The notes under the pieces were generated by a model. The model was not told the origin of the DNA, made no database searches, and was given only the letters and a program-made list of their open reading frames with translations. Shown piece after piece: positions 34,236 through 45,385 of a stretch of 64,000 nucleotides of DNA (positions are counted from its first letter, which is position 1; the number at the start of each line of letters is the position of its first letter). Made by a program: the position numbers and the translations under genes. Source of the stretch: Hemileia vastatrix (Eukaryota > Basidiomycota > Pucciniomycetes > Pucciniales > Zaghouaniaceae); NCBI GenBank assembly GCA_030280995.1, contig JASXTE010000016.1:15205001-15269000 (forward strand), given 5' to 3'.

Positions 34236-34676
34236 ATTCCAGAAAATATTTCCAATCAATAAGGTTGTTCCAAAAAGAAGGTGTCAGAAAAGTGTATTCA
34301 CTGTATATGACAGAAATAAATTAATTTATTTAAAATTTTGTGTAAATGTCAGTTTTATATAATTAATTTGAATTTTTTGTAGATAGTTAATTTTTTTTGC
34401 ATATTATATTTTTATTTTAATTTAAAATTTATTTTAATATTAATTTCTATTTCTTTTAACCTTTCATTGAGCACAGTGTTAGAAAAAAAATATAAGAGAC
34501 ATTTTAATATTAATATTAATTATTCAATAACTTTACCCTTTTCAAATTAGTTAATTCATTATAGGTAAATTTAATGTAAATAAATTAAAATTAATAAAAT
34601 TAAAATAATAAGGCATGGCTTCATCCCAGTAAATTATTAATTATTTTACTCAGTAAGTCTAGCAGCCTGGCTGACA
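34236..34676 (-). repeat. Family F LTR copy 1, right part
   Basis: Begins with the ATTCC duplication and ends GCCTGGCTGACA (LTR start on minus). It continues the part at 24,663-25,010. Confidence 0.7.
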
Positions 34677-34769
34677 TTGCCTCTTTTTTAAATAACTCAA
34701 TTCTTTTACCATCTGTAAACCCTCTTCTTTATATTTTTCTTTTCCTCATCTTTGCTACTAGTAAAGAAT

Positions 34770-35692
34770 CTTGTGATTATCATGCACCAGCTGTTTCTGT
34801 AAATAATGAAATTTCTGAACATCTGGCTAAACTTCAGGAATTATTAATGTTGAATGAGTCAAACCAAAAAGTGGACCATCCCAGTAGTCAGAAAAATTGG
34901 CCTAAGTTGGACCAATATCCTACCTTTGATGGTGATTCTTCTTCTGATTGGCAACACTTTATCTAAAGAATTGATAATTTAAAGAGATCTTATAAACTAC
35001 CTGATGAGGAAATTGTTTCTAAGCTAATTTCTTTATTTTCCAATGTAGCCTTGATGTGGTATGAATCTGTTCTTTTAGATAACAATCATTATACATGGAA
35101 TGATTGGAAATCCTTGATTGAGAATCAGTTTGGTGGTTCAAAATTCAGGTTAGCTCAGCAAATACTGTATGAGAATACTAGATATGTATCCTTCTCTTTT
35201 GAAAAGCCCATTGTTTTTCTTATAAAAGTAACAAAAAACCTAAGAGAAATTGATCCAAAGATGGATTATGATATTTGGAGAGATAAAATCTTGTATAAAT
35301 TACCAAATTTTCTTAGAGATTTGATTGTGGCTAGAACTGAGCATGTAAGGTAAAATTCTTCTTTCATTAATATCTGTAATGAGGTACTACTTAACCATAG
35401 ATATGAACCTAAAAATCACCTTGGTAAATCTTATAATGATCAGAAGAGACCTTCTACAAAGCTTCCAGAAAAATCTGGTAAACCCTCTGCCCCAATTGCA
35501 CCTAAAAAATATGCAACAAATACTTGTTATAAATGTAGCAAACCGTGGAAGAAGGGTTATGTTTGTGACAAGAAAATTCATCTTGTTGAACAAAATGAAG
35601 ACAGTGATGAAGTTGAACTTGATTTCAATAATTCTTCTAGTGACTGTGAAAGTAATATCTCCTATGACAATGAATCTGTTAAAGATGTTTTA
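34770..35692 (+). pseudogene. gag core, element E (broken)
   Basis: Homologous to D 30,860-29,933: ISEHLAKLQELLMLNES-like start, capsid-like WHEFQYPTFDGD region with a stop (TAA, 34,963-34,965), then ALMWYESVLLDNNHYTWNDW open to 35,353, where a TAA follows ARTEHVR. The zinc-knuckle region is readable (CYKCSKPWKKGYVC), with Tyr replacing the knuckle His, so zinc binding is probably lost. The frame then runs on without a stop into protease at 35,693. Confidence 0.7.
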
Positions 35693-38410
35693 ATGTTGGA
35701 GCAGAATGTCCATTATTTAGATAATATTTCTGAAGAATGTGTATTGGATTTATCTTCAGTAGAAAATGCTGAGATAATTAAAGATATTACTAACAATTAT
35801 ATACCCATATCCCCTTTGAAGGCACCTGTTATCATTAATGGTAAAAATGTTGATGTAGTTCTTGATTCTGGTGCTGAAGGAAGTGTAGTGTCTGAAAAAG
35901 CTTTAGCTTCAGTAGATAGGGATTATTTGAGAAAATTATTGCCTATGACTTCTGAAAAATGGAAAGGGTATGGTTCTACCTTAATTCCTATTGGCAAATA
36001 CAAAACCTCTGTATTCTTCAAATATAATGGTGGTTTTGTCAGAGCTATTTGTGAATTTGTTGTCATGAAAAATGATAATTTAAGCAATTGGTTTATTATG
36101 GGAAATGATATTTTAACCATGTTTGGTGTGAAATTGGACCCAGCAAATAATTGCTTTACCTTAGAAATGAATGGCAAAAGGAAATTCAAAATTTCCTCTT
36201 CTAGAAAACCTTCTGGGCATCTGTTAAAGTCTTGTAACTCACTAATCCAGTGTAAAAGTAGAACAACAACTGAAATGGATGATTTATTAAATAAAATAAA
36301 TACTGCTTCTTTTGGTGATCAGTTAACTAGTGACCAAAAGGATTCTATTATTGCCTCTTTTACATATTTTCCTATGGCTTTTGCTCATGGTTCTCATGAC
36401 TTGGGAATTGTTCAGGAAGAGATGAAAATTACCTTATCCTGTAACTTAAGTGATATTCCTCCTAGCCTTAAGAAAAAACCATATCCTGATTCTCCAACAA
36501 AAAGAAAGGATATTGAGTATAATATTGCAACATTATTAAAAATGAATATCATTGAGAAAGTGGATGTCACCCCCAAATATTGTGTCATCTCCCCAGTCTT
36601 AATTTCTTATGAAAAAGATAAGGCTAGATTATGTGGAGATTACAGAGCTTTAAACACTTATACTGTTGATGATATTTATCCTTTACCCAGAATTAATTCA
36701 ATACATGCTGCCTTGCAAGGTGCTAAATTTATTAGCTGTCTGGATGGTAATAAAGGATATCATCAAGTTCCAGTGGAGAAAAATTCTCAAAACTTTTTGC
36801 TTATTTCTACTCATATGGGAATATATAAGTATGTTAGGATGCCATTTGGCCCTAAAAATGCTCCTTCAGTTTTTCAAAAGGTCATGGATAACACTTTCCA
36901 TCAGGAAATCATTGAAGGATGGCTCATGTTTTACATTGATGACATTATAGTTTTTTCTAAAACTTTTGATGAACATGTGGTGTATTTAAATAGGGTTTTT
37001 GAAAAATGGATGAAATCAATATGACCTTGTCCTTGAAAAAGTGTAAATTTGGTTTTCAATCTTTGAAAGTACTTGGCCATGTTGTGTCAGGCTTACAAAT
37101 TTGTGTAGACCATAACAAAGTTTCTGCCATTCAAGATGTGAAAGCACAAACTTCTGTAAGAGAAATACAAAGTTTTTTGGGTATGTGTGGCTATTATAGA
37201 CAATATATTAAAAACTATCAGGTCATAGCCTTGCCTCTTACAAAACTGACTAGGAAAGATGTTGCCTTTCTCTGGAATAAGGACTGTCAAAAAGCTTTTG
37301 ATTAATTAAAAAGTTGCTTAATGACAGCCCCTATATTGGCTCTTCCAGATTTCAACAAACATTTTTGTCCTATATACAGATGCTAGCTTTGCTGGTATGG
37401 GTGCTGCCCTTCACCAGAAACAAATTATTAATGATAAATCCTCAAAGGTTGTAATTTGTTATATTTCAAGAACCTTGAGAAATAGTGAATTGAAATATGG
37501 TGCCACTCAATTAGAGTGCTTAGCAGTTGTTTAAACTCTTGAGAAACTTCATAACTATCTAGATGACCAAAATTTTGAATTGGTAACTGACTGTAGTGCT
37601 GTAAAGTCCCTCTTAAACCTGAAAATACCTAATAGACATATGTTCAGGTGGCAACTTGCTGTTCAAGAGTACAGAGGATGGATGACAATTATCCATAGGG
37701 CTTGAAATTTTCACTCCAATGTTGATATGCTGTCCAGACTGCCTCTGCCAAATAATGACTCCAAACCTGCTTATGTACTTGAAGATGATACTGTTCATAT
37801 CCATGGTATATTTATAGTTGATATGGAAGAAGAGTTATTACAATTAATACTGGATTCATATGATAAGGATTCTGATTTAAATAAATTAGTTACTATCTTA
37901 AATGATCCTAAGAATGCTTCAATTCAAGCATTGATTAAAACTCTTCCTGAAAAATATCAAAGTGCTTTGATGAAAGGAAAGTTTTCTATTGAAGATGGTT
38001 ATATTTATTATAGAAGAAAGCTTACTAATGTAATTTTAATTCCCCCTTCTATGAAAGAAACTATCCTCAAACTTTGTCATGATGACATATTAGCTGGTCA
38101 TTTTGATCTAGAGAAAACATTGATTAGAATCAAAAACACTGTTTGGTGGGCTAATATGTCTGAAGATACAAAATTATATGTTGAATCTTGTGATTCCTGC
38201 CAGAAATCTAAAGGTTTAACAGGTAAGAGAGCAGGTTTACTACAACATATTGAAGCACCTAATGCTCCTTGGCAAATAATTAACATGGATTTTGTCACTG
38301 GTCTTCCTGTAGCAGGTAAAGACAGTTATAACTCTTCTTGGGTAATAGTAGATAGATTCACAAAAATGTGCAAATTTATTCCTACCCACAAAGATGTATC
38401 CACAAAATAA
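35693..38410 (+). pseudogene. pol of element E: protease, RT, RNase H, integrase N-terminus
   Basis: Open 35,693-37,024 with protease DSGAEGSVVS and RT YIDDIIVFS (FYIDD here). A one-base loss in an A-run near 37,003 shifts the frame, and the tether region continues at 37,006-37,305 (LGHVVSGLQICVDHNKVSA). Further breaks hit RNase H (YTDASFAGMGAAL). From 37,535 the frame resumes, and 37,727-38,410 carries the integrase zinc finger and first Asp (NMDFVTGLP). Stops TAA 37,532-37,534 and 38,408-38,410 are at exactly the positions seen in element D. Confidence 0.8.
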
Positions 38411-39373
38411 TTAGCATTCTTATGGTGGTCTTACATGTTTAATATTATTGGTTTTCTAAAAGCCATTATCTCTGATAGGGATCCAAAATTTACTTCTGAT
38501 TTTTGGACCTCTTTGATGGATATTTGTGGCTGTGAGTTAAAATTGTCTACAGCTCACCATCCTCAGACTGATGGTCTAGCTGAGAGAATGATTCAAACTC
38601 TGGAAGATATGATTAGAAGATATTTTGCCTTGGGTTTAGAATATAAAGACAATGACAGATTTACTCATGATTGGGTCACTCCATTTCCTGGTCTTGAATT
38701 TGCATATAATAGCACTGTTCATTCTGTCACTGAGAAAAAGCCTTTTGAGCTTTGGTTAGGTTATGTCCCACATACTCCTGCTCAAATTCTCAATAATAAA
38801 TTACATAAGTTGGAACTACACCCTGGTGTAAAATCTTTCATGCAAATGCAACAGCTATGCAGAAAACATGCTCATAGCTGTATTGATAAAGCATTTGAAT
38901 ATGAAAAGAAAAGATGGGATAAATCCCATAAAGAATACACATTTAAAAAGGGTGATGAAGTGTTGATCTCTACTGTCCATTTCAATTTACAAGATAACAA
39001 CAAATTAAAAGATCCTTTTGCAGGACCATTTGTTGTTAAAAGAATGGTTGGTGATAATGCAGTAGAAGTTGTATTGTATTCTCCTTATGATAGGAAACAT
39101 CCTGTCTTTCCCATTTCTTTGCTTAAGACTTATACTTTCAACAGTGACTTATTTCCCAAAAGAAGAGGAAGACCTAAGAAAAACCCTCAGGAAGTCACAG
39201 AAACAGCAGAAATCAATAAAATTCTTAATGATAGAATTATCACTTCTGAAAGGGGTACTGAATATTTATTGAGATATAAGAACAAATCATCTGAACATGA
39301 TGCATGGATACCTGGAAAGGAGATTTCAAATCTTCCTACTCTATTGAAAAATTACATAAAGAAAATATCTTAG
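38411..39373 (+). pseudogene. Integrase C-terminal part with AT-hook and chromodomain, element E
   Basis: Open after the shared TAA: SDRDPKFTSDFW, HHPQTDGLAERMIQTLE (complete D and E motif residues), KDPFAGPFVVKRM, then PKRRGRPKKNP (AT-hook core) and the chromodomain-like ILNDRIITSERGTEYLLRYK with a following HDAWIPGKEI. This copy preserves the domain better than D (Trp in HDAWIPG, Cys in D). Confidence 0.85.
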
Positions 39374-39410
39374 CATTTTTTTTATTGTTTTTTTTAGAGT
39401 GAGGGAGTGT

Positions 39411-40545
39411 CAGCCAGGCTATTCAAGGAGCCCAGTAAATGACATGTTAACTTATAGGACCTGAAAGAGGGCATAAATTATTGCATTTGATGTATATAAA
39501 GTAATATTTTATTGCATAATAAAATTATATAAGTATCTTATTAAATATAAGTGTTATATTAATTTTGTTGTTATATAGATTATTTATACATTAAAATTAA
39601 GCATAATATATTTTATATTCTACCAATAATGGCGCATTTTTTATGTATTTAATAATTATAAATTAATATTTAATTAATTAACAACATATATTATAATTAT
39701 AAGTGTAAAATTGACGTATAATATAATTAAATTAATTATTTAAATTTATATATTAAATAAACACCTTTCATATAGTCTTAAACAATAATTAATGGCGCTT
39801 CTTTTGACCCTTAATTGGTTCAGGAAAAAAATTATTTAATCTATACTAAATTGAAATTAATTACATATTTTGTTGCATCAAAATATTATTTGTTTCACTT
39901 AAAAATCCTTAAATCAGACTGTACCATCTGTTTTGAATTATTTTTCTCATAGTTCCTATGTCCCAGGCTTGTTTAGTTATTCACTATTCTTACTTACTGA
40001 TTTGGGAATTAATTGTGGGAAAATTTGATTCTTAATTGGGGTTTTTAATTATTTGTTTCATATTTTTCTCTACATTGTTATGTTTCACTTATTCTTTTAT
40101 ATTCTTGTTTCATCCTATTATAATTCTTGTATTTACAAATATAGTGGTGCTTCAGAGGACCCATTGCCTATAAAAGGGCCTTGGATAATCCCCTGTAGCC
40201 TCATCACTTACTATACACTCAACAAACTTGAAAATATTTTCTATTACGTTTATATTATTTTTTATTAGTATTAAAATTATAATTAAAATTCTATATAACT
40301 AACCAGAGGTTGTCTTAAGTCTGATATTACTCATAGTGTTTGCCATGCAGAAACCCTTACACCAAAATAATATTATTTAAAAAACTTCACCTTTGTCATC
40401 TCTCAAGTTACTCGTCGTTGCCTTCCTTTAAATAAATTAAATAATCTTTTATATTTTATTTCTTTTATTTTCTCAAAACCCTTTCTCATTGTCCTCCTCC
40501 ATTTCTCCCCCTTTTCCTTACATTCTTCTAGACGACTGACCGACA
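39411..40545 (+). repeat. Polypurine tract and 3' LTR of element E
   Basis: GAGGGAG (39,411-39,417), then LTR 39,418-40,545 from TGTCAGCCAGGCTATT to GACTGACCGACA. A TATA-like CTATAAAAGGGCC lies at 40,168-40,180. The LTR at 62,943 is homologous. E and D coding are close, but their LTRs are much more diverged, apart from the TGTCAGCCAGGCTAT end. Confidence 0.8.
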
Positions 40546-41863
40546 AAAGAGATCATCTTGAAGTTTTGTCATGATGACATACTGGCTGTACATTTTGATC
40601 TTGAGAAATCAATGATCAGTATTAAGAACACTGATTGGTGTGTTAATATGTCTGAAGACACAAAACTATATGTTGAATCCTGCGATTCTTTCAAAAAATC
40701 AAAAAGATTAACTGGTAAAAGTGCTAGATTAATTCAACATTTTGAAACTCCTGATACACCATGGTAAATAATAAACATGGACCTTGGAACAGGATTATTC
40801 ATTTCTGGGAAAGTCAGTTATAACTCTTGTTGGGTTATTGTGGACAGATTCACAAAAATGTGTAAATTTATCCTCACCCACAAGGATGTTTCCACTAAAG
40901 AATTGGCTTTCTTGTGGTGGTTTTATGTGTTTAATACTGCTGGTTTTCCTAAAGTCATAATCTCTGACAGAGACCCTAAATTTTCTTTTGAATTCTGGAT
41001 GTCTCTGATGGATGTTTGTGGCTGTTATCTGAAACTTTCTAATGCCAATCACCCCCAAATTAATAGATTAGCTGAAAGAATGATTCAGACTTTGAAGGAA
41101 ATGATAAGAAGGTATTGTGAATTTGGCCTTGAGTATAAAGACAATGACAGATTCACTCATGATTGGGTTACCCTAATTTCTGGGTTGGAATTCGGTTATA
41201 ATAGCAAAGTTCTTTCTGTTACTCAGAAAAAGCCTTTTGAGCTCTGGCTTGGATATTTTCAAATACTCCTGCTGAAACTCTCAATAATAAAATACCTAAA
41301 TTGGATTTACATCCTGGTTTGAAATCTTTTCTTCAAATGCAACAACTTTGCAGAAGTAATGCTCAAAAATGTATTGAAAAATCTTTTGATTATGAGAAGA
41401 AGAGATGGGAAAAATCCCATAAAGAATACACTTTTAAAAAGGGTGATGAAGTACTGATTTCTACAGTCCACTTCAATTTACAAGGTAATAACAAATTAAA
41501 AGACCCATTTGTGTGTCCATTTGTAGTCAGAAGAATGTTTTGTGATAATGCAGTTGAAGTCATCTTGTATTCTAAATAAGACAGAAAACATCCTGTTTTT
41601 CCAATATCTCTTTTGAAACCTTACACATACAATAGTGATTTATTTTCCAAAAGGAGGGGAAGACCAAAGAAAACCCCTAATGAAATAACTGAGACAGCAA
41701 AAATTGATAAGATTCTAAATGACAGAATAGCTACTTCTGAAAAAGGTACTGAATACTCTTTGAGATTCAAGAAGAAATCTTCTGAATATTATTCTTTGAT
41801 ACCTGGGAAAGAGATATCTAATCTTCCTACTCTGCCAAAGAAATATAAAAAGAAAAAATCATA
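40546..41863 (+). pseudogene. Fragment E2: truncated integrase of family 2
   Basis: Starts inside the integrase zinc finger (CHDDILAVHFDLEKS) and continues through SDRDPKFSFEFW, HPQINRLAERMIQTLK and the KRRGRPKKTP AT-hook to the chromodomain (ILNDRIATSEKGTEY). Breaks: TAA 40,765-40,767 (at a Gln position), a frameshift near 41,270 and TAA 41,577-41,579. The conserved Gln-Thr-Asp becomes Gln-Ile-Asn. At the position of the stop shared by D and E, this copy has an intact Glu codon (STKELAFLWW), which shows the ancestral residue. Confidence 0.85.
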
Positions 41864-41895
41864 ACATTTTTTTATTGTTTTTTATAGAGTGGGGG

Positions 41896-43389
41896 TGTCA
41901 GGCTGAAGTCAAGTACAAAGACGTGAACTAGCTTGAATGGTCAGTTTTTTAGAATATTTTAATGGTCCTATATGAATACTGTAGTACAAATCCAATAAGT
42001 ATTAAAATAAAACTCAATATAAGGGTCTCAGTAATTCTAATCTCACTAATTATATATGGCTTACAATCTTTATAGTTGGTAGAAAAATAGATTTAAAAAA
42101 TTCAGATACTATTTAAAGACTTTATAGGTACTATTGATATGTATTATAATTGTATTGGTTATATGTTTAATTTTAATGATAAAGAATTAAGAAAATAAGA
42201 CCAAAAACCTCCTCGTTATATACACAATAAGTTCCCCAATGAATCCCTTGATTTACTAATCCTATACACAGTTAATGACGCCTCCATCCAGATAATAGAA
42301 ATTTCTATAAACATCCCAAGTGACCCATAACATAATTAGAAGAATATCACCTGCCAAAATCCTGTAATAATAGGGAAAATCCATCAAAATTAAAGAATAA
42401 GTAAAAAAGAGAGTATATGCGTATTATACATTAATATAAAAGGCCAAAAAGAGAAAATTAAGACTAATTAATACTTAATAATAAGGGTAATTAACTTTAA
42501 AAATGATGGGGATAATCATGACATTATACTTTGTGAAATCCCCATTCAAAAATAACCGAAATTGACTGAGAAACCACCAAAAAACCCGAAAAAGGGTGTG
42601 AGATGTGGAGTAACTACATTCAATCCTTGACAGGCACTTGCATGGGCAAATCCTTGACTAATCTAGGCAAGTTTAAGCGTGGTAGTGAATTTAAGCGCCA
42701 AGAATGAGGTTATTAATGAAATTAGTACATATAAAGAGTGTCAATGCATCTATAATTAAGCTAGGACACTAAATAAGCGCCTGTCACCTATTTTAGTGTG
42801 TTTCCCCACAGTGGGCATAGAATGTAGGGTAATTATAGTGTGAAAAAGCTAACTTTTCTAAAAATGAAGCTATTCAGACATAAAAAATGCAGGCAGTATG
42901 TGGCCAGTACACAGAAGCCATTTCTGGCATAAAAAACACCAAATTTGAAAAGTGTTACTTTTATTCATTTTAGTAGCCAAAGCAATAGTCCTAAATGAAA
43001 AAAATTGATCTGTCAAAGTGCATTTTTAATCTTATTAAATTTATGGTGCATATAATCAACTTTTAAGTGATTTAAAGTGCATTTCTTGTTTTTTACATAA
43101 ACAAATGAAAATAACAGCTTTAAGTGTACTTAAAAATTATGTAGCATAATATTTAAGGTTCTTAAGATTACTCTAACATATACCAACTTAATATTAAGTA
43201 CATAAGACTTATAAAAGGCGGATATATGCGTGTATATAAGGTGTTATAATGGCATATTTTGTATATTAACATAATTTTACTTATGTATACTATTTTTGTA
43301 CTCTAATTCATTGCTCCCATGTATAGTCCATGTGTTTAACATAACTTATAAGTAATTTTTACTCAGTCCTGGGAATATCCAGGCTGACA
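41896..43389 (+). repeat. 1.5-kb LTR following E2
   Basis: Starts TGTCAGGCTGAAG after a GAGTGGGGG purine tract and ends GGCTGACA. A homologous stand-alone copy is at 60,527-62,025. A promoter-like GTATATAAGGTG lies near 43,231-43,242. No coding. Confidence 0.8.
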
Positions 43390-44198
43390 GAGGGAGTGTC
43401 AGCCAGGCTGCTAGACTTACCCAGTAAATAAATAAATTATTTACTGGGATGAAGCCACACCTTTTTATTTCTTATAAATTATTATTAATTATAATATATT
43501 TACGTTAAATTTACTTGTAATAAATTAATAGTTACAAAACAGTAAAGTTAGTAAATAATTAAAATTAATACTAAAGGTCCCTTATATTTTTTTATTTCCT
43601 AACACCATTCTCAATGACAAATTAATAGAAATAAATATTAATATTAATATAAAGTTTAACATTGAAATAAAATATTAAAATAAAATAAAAATATATACAA
43701 GAAATTCAAATTAAATATTTAAAAATAATACTTACAGTAATTTTTAAATAAACCAATTTATTTCTGACATATACAGTAAATACACATTTTTAACACTTTC
43801 TTTTTAGAACAACCTTATTTTTTGAAAATATTTTTCTGGAATATTCCTTTTCTTCTCTCATACTCCTGTATATAGGGTTTTAACTCTGTGTTTTGTCTCT
43901 CTTTTGCCTTTATAAGGCCTCCCCTTTCTGCTTGTTTTGATCATTCAATTACTTATTATTTTATTCAAATCATTATTCCAATCAAATATTTATTACTATT
44001 ACTTATTTTTTTTAGTATTTACTAACAAGTAACTCTAAATCATCAATTATAATAATATTTATAAATTTTTTACCTCTATAAACTGAGTAAATTAAATAAG
44101 AGATAAATTATACTTACTTTGACTTTGAAACCCCAAAAATCCACCAATCACCGACATTGTACCTCCTTAAAAATATTCTGGACTATCAGGACCCTTAG
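43390..44198 (+). repeat. Polypurine tract and family F LTR copy 2
   Basis: GAGGGAG (43,390-43,396), then an LTR from TGTCAGCCAGGCTGCTAG at 43,397. A perfect 12-bp stem (CCCAGTAAATAA with TTATTTACTGGG) is at 43,420-43,448, and a TATAAGGCC promoter-like box lies near 43,912. The right end is at or near the insertion point of copy C (44,199), so its exact boundary is unsure. Confidence 0.7.
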
Positions 44199-44202
44199 AC
44201 GG
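44199..44202. repeat. Target-site duplication ACGG of copy C (left)
   Basis: ACGG is repeated at 57,304-57,307, directly after the 3' LTR. A 4-bp duplication is on the short side for Gypsy but the borders are exact. Confidence 0.7.
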
Positions 44203-45295
44203 TGTGGTCTTCCAACATTGGCAGGGGCCTTTGTTGTGTGATTTGGCGCTGTTTGTGCATGTCTTAATTGACATCTGTTAAGGAATTTGGTATTTTTCTG
44301 GTTTTATTCCGTGGATATTGGGTCTGCGGGTATGTGGGTACTATTATTGGATAGCCCTGCTTTTTCTCTATATTTTATGTCTTGTGGACATTTTTCATAT
44401 TCTGAGTTTTAAGGGGTCATTTCCTCATTTTTCATTTATAAAAGATTGCTGTTTAATTTTGTTTTTCGTGTTTTACGGGCTAACCTTAAGTCTTAGGGTT
44501 AAGTGCTTAGTACCATTGGATAGAGCTAATTTTTCTCTATATTTCATGTCTCAATGATGTTATAGTGAAATTCCGTGTTTTAAAGTTTTTAGTAGTTGTA
44601 GCTAATTTTTCTAAGTAGATTAGTGGTTTTTATTGGTTTTCTGGCTTCAGGGAGGCCGGGCCGCTTCAGGTGGCATCTCCGACGTCGGGCGGCCCGCCCG
44701 CCTCTGTTTTAGGAGGTTGGGGAGCGCTCCAGGAGGGGTTTTTATGCAATCTGGCAGGTACAGGCGCCAGATTGGTGGGTGCGCATGGGCTCTTAGTTAG
44801 TGGTCTGTGTGTACATAGTGAAGAAGACAGTTTGGGGCAACCTTAATCATCATACAACCATCCGGAGGTGATCTCATTGTTCCTCACTCAGTTTTCACTG
44901 TTTTCTGGCCACAATTGGCTGTTTTTGTTGCAAGTGAGTTCCTCATTTAACTTAACTTTGGCAACTGTTTTCTCTGTTATAGTCTTGCAAGCTATAGCAA
45001 GTATTATTGCTGTCTCTGGTGTGGATTTGCAGCCTACATCAAGTATCTTTGCTGTCTCTGGTGTGGACTTTATTCTACATTTCAGTTCTTTGGTCTGGTA
45101 GTCTATCTGGGGACTACTTTCTTAGCTCATCAAGCAGTCAAGTGTGTTAAATAGGAGCTTTAGCAAAACAGGAACCAACTTACTTTAGCAAGTAAATCTC
45201 ACTCTATTTTTCTAAAGGGACAGGGGATTTGCTCTATGGTTTTTCTCCAACTCCCTTGGTCAAGGCCTATAGCTAGTACTATAGGATTGTCTACA
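44203..45295 (+). repeat. 5' LTR of copy C
   Basis: From TGTGGTCTTCCAA to GGATTGTCTACA, 1,093 bp. Contains a GC-rich cassette (44,650-44,705) with the palindrome CCGACGTCGG, standing out from the A/T-rich surroundings, and twin TGTCTCTGGTGTGGA phrases near 45,020 and 45,055. Confidence 0.92.
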
Positions 45296-45299
45296 TTTC

Positions 45300-45316
45300 T
45301 GGCGCCCAACGTGGGG
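45300..45316 (+). promoter_or_regulatory. Primer-binding site, tRNA-Lys type
   Basis: TGGCGCCCAACGTGGGG starts four bases after the LTR. This is the complement of the 3' end of the tRNA-Lys (CUU-type) known from animals, as used by several retroviruses; that the fungus's own tRNA-Lys ends this way is inferred. Confidence 0.75.
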
Positions 45317-45385
45317 TAGAACTTGCTTGTTCTTTGGAATATCTGTTACTTTGGTTGGCTCTTTTCGGTGTTTTGGACTGGAGAA

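Larger units (their letters stand above)
34677..40545 (+). mobile_element. Element E: family 2 Gypsy, 5'-truncated, plus strand
   Basis: From about 34,770 it matches the gag core of element D in the opposite orientation, then protease, RT, RNase H, integrase, a GAGGGAG tract and a 3' LTR (39,418-40,545). The 5' LTR and gag N-terminus are missing. The 34,677-34,769 stretch is short AT-rich junction sequence. Confidence 0.85.

Noticed and set aside
44318..45101. Hydrophobic frames within the copy C LTRs (also 56,326-57,109)
   Set aside because: They lie in LTR DNA, are interrupted in the copy A LTR and follow T-rich composition rather than a conserved protein.
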